In this document: positions 39,639 through 44,074 of the stretch, piece by piece
Numbering within the stretch: the stretch's first letter is position 1
Layout: the number at the start of each line of letters is the position of its first letter
Origin: a virus
Virus record (IMG/VR): IMGVR_UViG_3300003332_000067
Span: 1-44,074 of that record
DNA: 44,074 bases
Direction: 5' to 3' (one strand)
The notes under the pieces: generated by a model
Database searches by the model: none
Told to the model about the DNA's origin: nothing
The model's input: only the letters and a program-made list of their open reading frames with translations
Program-made: the position numbers and the translations under genes

Positions 39639-41183
39639 ATGTCTGGCGAAGGACAATTTTTGATCGATCTCAGTAACTATGACTCGTTGCTCATTCAATC
39701 AACACAGGGGAGAGCAGGTACTCCTGACGGGAATGTGTTTTTTAACACTGCCACTGGAGAGATTGAGTTTGTCAGGGCCGACGAACTGGCCACCATTGAT
39801 CTGACATCTATTGGTGGTGCGGTTGATGCTGACAATCCGCTTGGCGTTGATCTTGGTGTTAAATTCGAGGCGATTTATGCCTTTGAAAATCAGGAACGTG
39901 TTGCCGATGAAAATCTGCGAAAGTATTACCGCTGGACATCAGGTACGTTCAAGTTTGGTGGAGCGTACAGCTTTATAAACTCACGTAAGCCTGCCACTGC
40001 TGGTGATCGTGCTATTGTTCGTGGCTCTGGCTGGAACGAGTACGCATCAGATGGTGGTATTGATCGTATTTATTTTGGTAACAAGGGACTTTCCAACATC
40101 GAGGCGCTTTCCCAGCCGTACTACATGCTGGCTGGATCTGCCACTCCTGATGTAAACACACTGACACCAACTGACTACGCAAAAGATGGTCAGATTGATG
40201 AGGCGGTGCAGGTTTTTGGTGACACAGGGAATATACCATCTGATGCCGGCGCTGGAGACTTTGATACTCGCCTGTATGAGGCGGTTTCGATCAGGTCGTT
40301 TGGTAATAACTATGACCGCAAAACAACCGTTGGCGATCTTGGTATCGCAGAGCTTGGTGGATATTCAACTGGTTTTGCAGTCAATGAGTCTGAGCATCTT
40401 ACCACTAAGAACTATGCCCTGGCAGATGTTTACACAGCAGCCATCGCCCCATTCGATACGTTGTCACTTGAAAAACTAGCGGCCCCTGTGACACGGGATG
40501 AGTTTTCCAATCAGGATGGCACCTATACTTTTACATGGGTACTCAACAACCCTGGAACCGGATCAAATGCCGTACCGGTTGCTGCTGCTAATCTTGATCA
40601 GATGGTGGCTTTTCTGGATGCTCTTTCCCAGGATGATGTCGATATTGATTCGGGATCAGAAACGGAAACTTACGGAAAGCGGGTAAACACTTGGTACTAC
40701 TATAACGCATCCGGCCAGATTGTTACCAGATCAGGCGCTGATTCGCTCGGCCTGTACCTGTATAACATCCCAACTGCTGATCAGCAGCGTGGGGTAATGA
40801 CTGATGATGGTGGCACAGTTAAGGCGTACTCTTTCTCTGTTTCCGTTGAGGCAGAAGTAGGGGCCACTGCCAAGGGCGATGCCAATGCGTGGTATCACTC
40901 CTATTTCGCGGCAGCATATAATACGTCCGGTGCTATTACGGTGCAGGATTCTGGAGCGTCTGAGGTTAAGGGCAACGCTTCCGCTGCTGATGCTGATAAT
41001 AAGATCATATTTCCGTTTGATTACACGGGTGATACCGTTGGCGGATCTGCTGATACTGACAAGGATTGTATTTTCCTCTGCGAAGGTGACGGTGGCGCGA
41101 CACAGGCAAAAACCCTGTATACAATCACCAAGCAGACCACGGTTGCTTTCTCTTGCGCGCCAGGCATCGAGAATAACGCCTGA
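39639..41183 (+). CDS. Virion structural protein, unrecognised
   Basis: A 514-residue acidic protein with no membrane segment. It begins MSGEGQFLIDLSNYDSLLIQ and contains the segments YRWTSGTFKFGGAYSFINSR, VRGSGWNEYASDGGIDRIYF and ENLTTKNYALADVYTAA-like stretches. Regular Asp/Ala/Gly-rich strands and even codon use suggest an exposed structural protein. Proteins of this size and place often form tail-associated appendages in marine-type siphoviruses. The stop overlaps the next start (TGATG). Confidence 0.6.
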   Translation: MSGEGQFLIDLSNYDSLLIQSTQGRAGTPDGNVFFNTATGEIEFVRADELATIDLTSIGGAVDADNPLGVDLGVKFEAIYAFENQERVADENLRKYYRWTSGTFKFGGAYSFINSRKPATAGDRAIVRGSGWNEYASDGGIDRIYFGNKGLSNIEALSQPYYMLAGSATPDVNTLTPTDYAKDGQIDEAVQVFGDTGNIPSDAGAGDFDTRLYEAVSIRSFGNNYDRKTTVGDLGIAELGGYSTGFAVNESEHLTTKNYALADVYTAAIAPFDTLSLEKLAAPVTRDEFSNQDGTYTFTWVLNNPGTGSNAVPVAAANLDQMVAFLDALSQDDVDIDSGSETETYGKRVNTWYYYNASGQIVTRSGADSLGLYLYNIPTADQQRGVMTDDGGTVKAYSFSVSVEAEVGATAKGDANAWYHSYFAAAYNTSGAITVQDSGASEVKGNASAADADNKIIFPFDYTGDTVGGSADTDKDCIFLCEGDGGATQAKTLYTITKQTTVAFSCAPGIENNA

Positions 41184-42526
41184 TGAGTGTTTCAACCCCC
41201 GTAATAGATCATCTTGATCTGGCAACGAAGCACATATATCTCCTGGCAGGGTGCCGTGAATATCACCCTGTCGAGGATATATACTGCGAGATCAGGAATC
41301 TCAGGCGCACCGATGAGTCGAAGCGGGTTTTTGATATTCCCGTGACAGCTGCTGGGGCGGTGCCGAAGGGTGGTGGCAAGTTTACGCCACGCTATGCCAT
41401 TTTTAATTATGGATGGAAGGTGGTGCCTGAGAATGTTGATCACTCACTCTATATAACGGGTGAGCAGATCACCGATGATGGACAGTCTGGTCCTGCATGT
41501 ATTGACACCGCTGTTTTGACGTCGAGCGTTATTATTCAGTATGAGCCTCCTGCGGCGGAAATTATTCGTGATGAGCAGTCGCTGGCTGCCATCGAGGCTA
41601 TGTCGTTTAATCGCTGTGTCACCATTGATGTTAATCACGGCCTGGGCGGCACGGCATACCCTGCTGGGAATACTGAATATTTTTCAAACAATATGGCTGA
41701 TGGCCTGCAGATCGCTATCAACAGGCGGCTTCACAAGTTCTGTGTCCAGCAGGATCTTGAGCTTGGTGCTGAGTCGCAGGTTCCGGCCTATAAGTTTGAG
41801 GGTCTTGATGCCCTGAACACTTCCATAAATGTGCTTGATGCAGCCGATGTTACTGGCTGCCAGTTTGATATGGTTACATTGAGTGGTTCCATGGATGGGC
41901 TGGCCCTGGTGCAGAACTCCAGGCTTGTCGGGGTGTCGAGTATTAACGGGATTGCCCATAATTGTCAGCTTGAGCCTGGTACCATTACGTTGGCCCCTGG
42001 TGTTTTTCATCTACTTGATAGTAATTCAGGATTGCCTGGACTCGATGCGCCGCACATTGATTTTAATGGGAGCGGGGCAAGTTTTGGAGCAAGGAGTTTT
42101 GATGGCGGGCTTATTCTTGAAAATAAAGATGGGCCAGAGGCCGTGAGTATTGATCTAGCTGCCGGTCAGGTGAAAATTGATATGGCCACCGTCACAAACG
42201 GCACAATCGTTATCCGTGGTGATGGTAAGTGCATCGACCTGGCAACGGGGGAACATATCTGGACAGGAGTGTATGGGGATCTGATCATTGTTAATGAAAC
42301 AAACTCCCCTGATTCAATGTCCCGGGCTGTCTGGTCAACTGAAATCGAGACAGGATATATGGCTGCTGAGATATTGCGGCTTATGTCATCTGTTCTGGCT
42401 GGTCAGTTGTCTGGTGCTGCTGGTGATACGCTTACCTTCAGGGATATTAATGATGTTGTTGATCGGGTTGTGGCCACCAGGGACTCCCTGGGGAACCGTT
42501 CAAACGTTGCTCTGGATCTTACCTGA
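41183..42526 (+). CDS. Virion appendage protein, possible beta-helix
   Basis: A 447-residue protein. The N-terminal 130 residues form a distinct domain (KHIYLLAGCREYHPVEDIYC, DDGQSGPACIDTAVLTSSVI). The middle reads like a parallel beta-helix (DVTGCQFDMVTLSGSMDGLA, NSRLVGVSSINGIAHNCQLE, ATVTNGTIVIRGDGKCIDLA). The C-terminus is helical (RAVWSTEIETGYMAAEILRL). A tail-fibre or tailspike-like role is likely. No catalytic motif is evident. Confidence 0.6.
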   Translation: MSVSTPVIDHLDLATKHIYLLAGCREYHPVEDIYCEIRNLRRTDESKRVFDIPVTAAGAVPKGGGKFTPRYAIFNYGWKVVPENVDHSLYITGEQITDDGQSGPACIDTAVLTSSVIIQYEPPAAEIIRDEQSLAAIEAMSFNRCVTIDVNHGLGGTAYPAGNTEYFSNNMADGLQIAINRRLHKFCVQQDLELGAESQVPAYKFEGLDALNTSINVLDAADVTGCQFDMVTLSGSMDGLALVQNSRLVGVSSINGIAHNCQLEPGTITLAPGVFHLLDSNSGLPGLDAPHIDFNGSGASFGARSFDGGLILENKDGPEAVSIDLAAGQVKIDMATVTNGTIVIRGDGKCIDLATGEHIWTGVYGDLIIVNETNSPDSMSRAVWSTEIETGYMAAEILRLMSSVLAGQLSGAAGDTLTFRDINDVVDRVVATRDSLGNRSNVALDLT

Positions 42527-42756
42527 TGTTTCCTTGTAACTATTTCGGGGCAGCCTGTGAAGGTGGTGGGGGTGGCGAAACAATAATTATTTCTGGAGCA
42601 GTAGAGGCAACAGTGGAAGAAATAAAAATTGCTGTAAATGTAATAAGCAGTGCTGATGCCTCAGTGGAGATCAGCGACCCGGTAACGGCCAATGTTGAAA
42701 ATGTTGTGGCCGTATCTGTATCAGATGAAAACATTGAAGCAGGAGTTTGCGAATAA
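42526..42756 (+). CDS. Small acidic repetitive protein
   Basis: A 76-residue protein with a Gly-rich N-terminus (GAACEGGGGGET) and repeating Val/Ala/Glu strands (VEATVEEIKIAVNVI, ASVEISDPVTANVENVVAVS). It is almost free of basic residues. It looks like a small beta-structured fibre segment or cap. It is overlapped by one base at each end. Confidence 0.55.
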   Translation: MFPCNYFGAACEGGGGGETIIISGAVEATVEEIKIAVNVISSADASVEISDPVTANVENVVAVSVSDENIEAGVCE

Positions 42757-43091
42757 TGACTACACCAAAAATAATCACCGGTACTGATCGCCAGCTGACT
42801 GCCACCTGGAAGATCGGGGACACTGTGACACCGATTTCGTCTTCTGGAGTGGTGCGGTTCAGGCTTGTATCACGGGATAAGGCAACAACCTATACAGCAA
42901 TCCTGACAGCCAATAAAGACCATCCGGACGCTGATTGGGCAAATGGAAAGATCATCCTCATATTTCTTGCTGCTGAGACTGTTGATATTACTGTGCAAGG
43001 CCTGGCTGAAGTTGAACTGCAAGTTGATGATGGCGGGGAAAAGCTTGGCACGTTCTTTTCGGTGAATATCGTCAAGGGCAATATAGGATGA
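42756..43091 (+). CDS. Baseplate/upper-fibre-like small protein
   Basis: A 111-residue beta-sandwich-like protein: TGTDRQLTATWKIGDTVTPI, GVVRFRLVSRDKATTYTAIL, NGKIILIFLAAETVDITVQG, LAEVELQVDDGGEKLGTFFS. This series of strands resembles the N-terminal domain of receptor-binding or baseplate upper proteins (BppU-like). The start at 42756 overlaps the preceding stop and has AGGAG upstream. Function inferred. Confidence 0.6.
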   Translation: MTTPKIITGTDRQLTATWKIGDTVTPISSSGVVRFRLVSRDKATTYTAILTANKDHPDADWANGKIILIFLAAETVDITVQGLAEVELQVDDGGEKLGTFFSVNIVKGNIG

Positions 43092-43228
43092 TTATGAAAA
43101 TATTAAGATCACTCAGACGGCTTTTGCCGCAACGGGGTGCAAAAGTAATCCCTGTAGCCGAGATGAAAAAACACCTCAAAGAAATGAAAGAGCGGGTGGC
43201 GATGAGCAAAAATAAAAAAGGTAAATAG
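43088..43228 (+). CDS. Tiny basic protein
   Basis: A 46-residue strongly basic helical protein: MIMKILRSLRRLLPQRGAKV, then EMKKHLKEMKERVAMSKNKK. It starts in an ATGA overlap with the previous gene. An amphipathic basic N-terminus could associate with membranes; in a lysis-proximal position a role in lysis is possible but unproven. Confidence 0.5.
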   Translation: MIMKILRSLRRLLPQRGAKVIPVAEMKKHLKEMKERVAMSKNKKGK

Positions 43229-43229
43229 T

Positions 43230-43313
43230 ATGAAATGTCCAGAATGTGATAATTACCTGCCACCAGGACAGGAGTGGTGCAACCTGTGCGGATGGGAAAG
43301 TGATGAATGTTGA
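43230..43313 (+). CDS. 27-residue zinc-ribbon microprotein
   Basis: A very small protein made almost only of two cysteine pairs: KCPECDNYLPPGQ and EWCNLCGWE, plus a final Cys. This is a minimal zinc ribbon. It starts one base after the previous stop and overlaps the lysozyme start by 11 bases, so it is translated in the same run. It could also be only a leader peptide that couples lysozyme translation. Confidence 0.5.
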   Translation: MKCPECDNYLPPGQEWCNLCGWESDEC

Positions 43314-43761
43314 TAGTAATGCAGAGGTGGCCGGGAGCTACGAGCAGCTGAAAGATGTGGTGTATCAATTAAAGTTGGATGAAGGTTTCAGGGAAAAGCC
43401 ATACAAGGACATCCGGGGGATCTGGACTATCGGGTATGGCTTTGCTCTTACTGGAGGGATAACAGAACGCGAAGCATCGATGATCCTTGAGGAACGGGTA
43501 CGCAAACTCAGATGGAGATTGCAGCACGTATTTTCATTTTGGAAAGAACTTTCATTCGCCAGGCAGGATGTGCTGATCAATATGGCCTATAATCTTGGGA
43601 TAAGAGGGCTGAAAGCATTTGTTGGAATGAGGAAAGCGCTTGAAAATAAAGATTACAACCTGGCTGCTGATGAGATGCTTGATTCTGTCTGGGCCATACA
43701 GGTTGGAGATGAACCTGGGCAGCGTGCCTATAAGCTTGCGCAAATGATGCGTGAAGGGTGA
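43303..43761 (+). CDS. Endolysin, T4-type lysozyme (GH24)
   Basis: A 152-residue muramidase. The catalytic Glu is in QLKLDEGFREKPY (E27), with the Asp of YKDIRG (D36) and Thr of IWTIGYG (T42), the E-D-T triad of T4 lysozyme. A later helix RQDVLINMAYNLGIRGLKAF is also typical. It cleaves peptidoglycan to release phage. There is no signal peptide or SAR segment, so a holin-like partner is needed. ATG 43303 follows GGGAAAG; an earlier in-frame ATG (43246) would overlap the microprotein fully. Confidence 0.9.
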   Translation: MNVDSNAEVAGSYEQLKDVVYQLKLDEGFREKPYKDIRGIWTIGYGFALTGGITEREASMILEERVRKLRWRLQHVFSFWKELSFARQDVLINMAYNLGIRGLKAFVGMRKALENKDYNLAADEMLDSVWAIQVGDEPGQRAYKLAQMMREG

Positions 43762-43777
43762 AAATCTCGAAAAAAAA

Positions 43778-43817
43778 GCCACGCACCAGGACGTTTAGAG
43801 ATGAGCCGGCGCGTGGC
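43778..43817. other. GC-rich stem-loop after the endolysin gene
   Basis: GCCACGCACC (43778-43787) and GGCGCGTGGC (43808-43817) pair with one mismatch across a 20-base loop, 16 bases after the endolysin stop. No T run follows on the plus strand. On the minus strand it is followed by TTTTTTT-like sequence (43771-43777 are A), so it could terminate leftward transcription. Confidence 0.45.
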
Positions 43818-43913
43818 GTAAAACACCATTCAATAACACACAGCCCCCTGATACACTCTGAATGTTGCTAAAAGTTGCTAATAACAAAGGTCTGTAGAGT
43901 GGAAAACAAAAAA

Positions 43914-43944
43914 GCCAAACACTGTGTAAGTGTTTGGCTTTTTT
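43914..43944. terminator. Bidirectional intrinsic terminator
   Basis: GCCAAACAC (43914-43922) and GTGTTTGGC (43930-43938) form a perfect 9-pair stem with a 7-base loop. T6 follows on the plus strand and A6 precedes it, so it works both ways. It ends the late operon and also the tRNA transcript from the right. Confidence 0.9.
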
Positions 43945-43953
43945 ACTGAAAAA

Positions 43954-43985
43954 TGGTCGGGACAGGAGGATTCGAACCTCCGGCT
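43954..43985. other. Predicted right attachment site in the tRNA-Pro 3' end
   Basis: Inferred, not seen. A tyrosine integrase lies at the far left reading outwards, and the tRNA 3' half forms the boundary on the right. The core should therefore lie in the T arm and acceptor 3' strand and recur just left of this window. The second copy is outside the sequence, so the exact core cannot be defined. Confidence 0.4.
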
Positions 43986-44030
43986 TCCTGCTCCCAAGGC
44001 AGGCGCGCTACCAGGCTGCGCTATGCCCCG
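43954..44030 (-). tRNA. tRNA-Pro (anticodon TGG), CCA encoded
   Basis: A complete cloverleaf on the minus strand. The acceptor stem CGGGGCA pairs with TGTCCCG, the D arm is GCGCAGCCTGGTAGCGC, and the anticodon stem is CCTGC/GCAGG with loop CTTGGGA (anticodon at 43996-43994). The T arm is GGAGGTTCGAATCCTCC, and discriminator A then CCA are genomic. Its 3' end points into the prophage, which is the usual arrangement at a tRNA attachment site. Confidence 0.97.
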
Positions 44031-44074
44031 ACTATAACAAAATGGGGAAAAAGCCCGATCTAATTAATGAAAAA

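Overview
This window is almost all one prophage of the lambda-like, long-tailed siphovirus type. It sits against a host tRNA-Pro gene at the right edge, with its integrase at the left edge reading leftwards. The integrase runs off the window, so the left attachment site lies outside. The host is a Gram-negative bacterium: there are several lipoproteins, a GH24-type endolysin and a SH3b membrane protein. The base composition looks intermediate and the gene set resembles prophages of sulfate- or metal-reducing Desulfobacterota. That assignment is a guess from general familiarity, because no host gene other than the tRNA is present.

Layout. 1-2100 (minus strand): integrase, a small membrane coiled-coil protein and a BRCT-domain protein. 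2160-4600: the lysogeny switch, with a frameshifted HTH repressor facing a rightward gene across tandem operator-like repeats, then a small Cro/Ner-like HTH protein, a CII-like candidate and tiny early genes. 4870-8990: replication, with a zinc-ribbon protein, a D5/P4-type SF3 helicase, a 330-bp AT-rich gap carrying iterons and an inverted repeat (candidate origin), then a CHC2/Toprim primase. 9100-14400: DNA packaging and small genes, with a Nu1-like small terminase, a HNH endonuclease with a doubled DNA-binding module, the GpA large terminase and an Ogr/Delta-like zinc finger.

14430-17150 (minus strand) is a four-gene accessory cassette set against the direction of the late operon, between the terminase and the gpW/portal genes. 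It has its own good sigma70-type promoter. It encodes two soluble proteins of unknown function, a membrane protein with 27-residue tandem repeats and a C-terminal SH3b domain, and a multi-pass membrane protein. It looks like a lysogenic-conversion, superinfection-exclusion or defence cargo, and it is the best candidate here for an undescribed system.

17450-24040: head and connector genes (gpW, lambda-type portal, prohead protease, Mu gpT-like capsid, DUF2190, connector, gpZ-like, tail terminator and tail tube). 24130-37350: tail genes, with a tail chaperone and probable -1 frameshift extension, tape measure, a run of Cys-rich tail-tip proteins that look like diverged paralogues, a LamG-hub fusion with an unusual tyrosine-led repeat, a lipoprotein and a PLA2-like protein. 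37360-43760: a XhlA-like lysis accessory protein, a large set of unrecognised fibre or appendage proteins, two tiny proteins and a T4-type lysozyme. The late genes overlap heavily at ATGA or GTGA junctions, so they are probably one long translationally coupled operon. A bidirectional terminator and tRNA-Pro(TGG) close the window.
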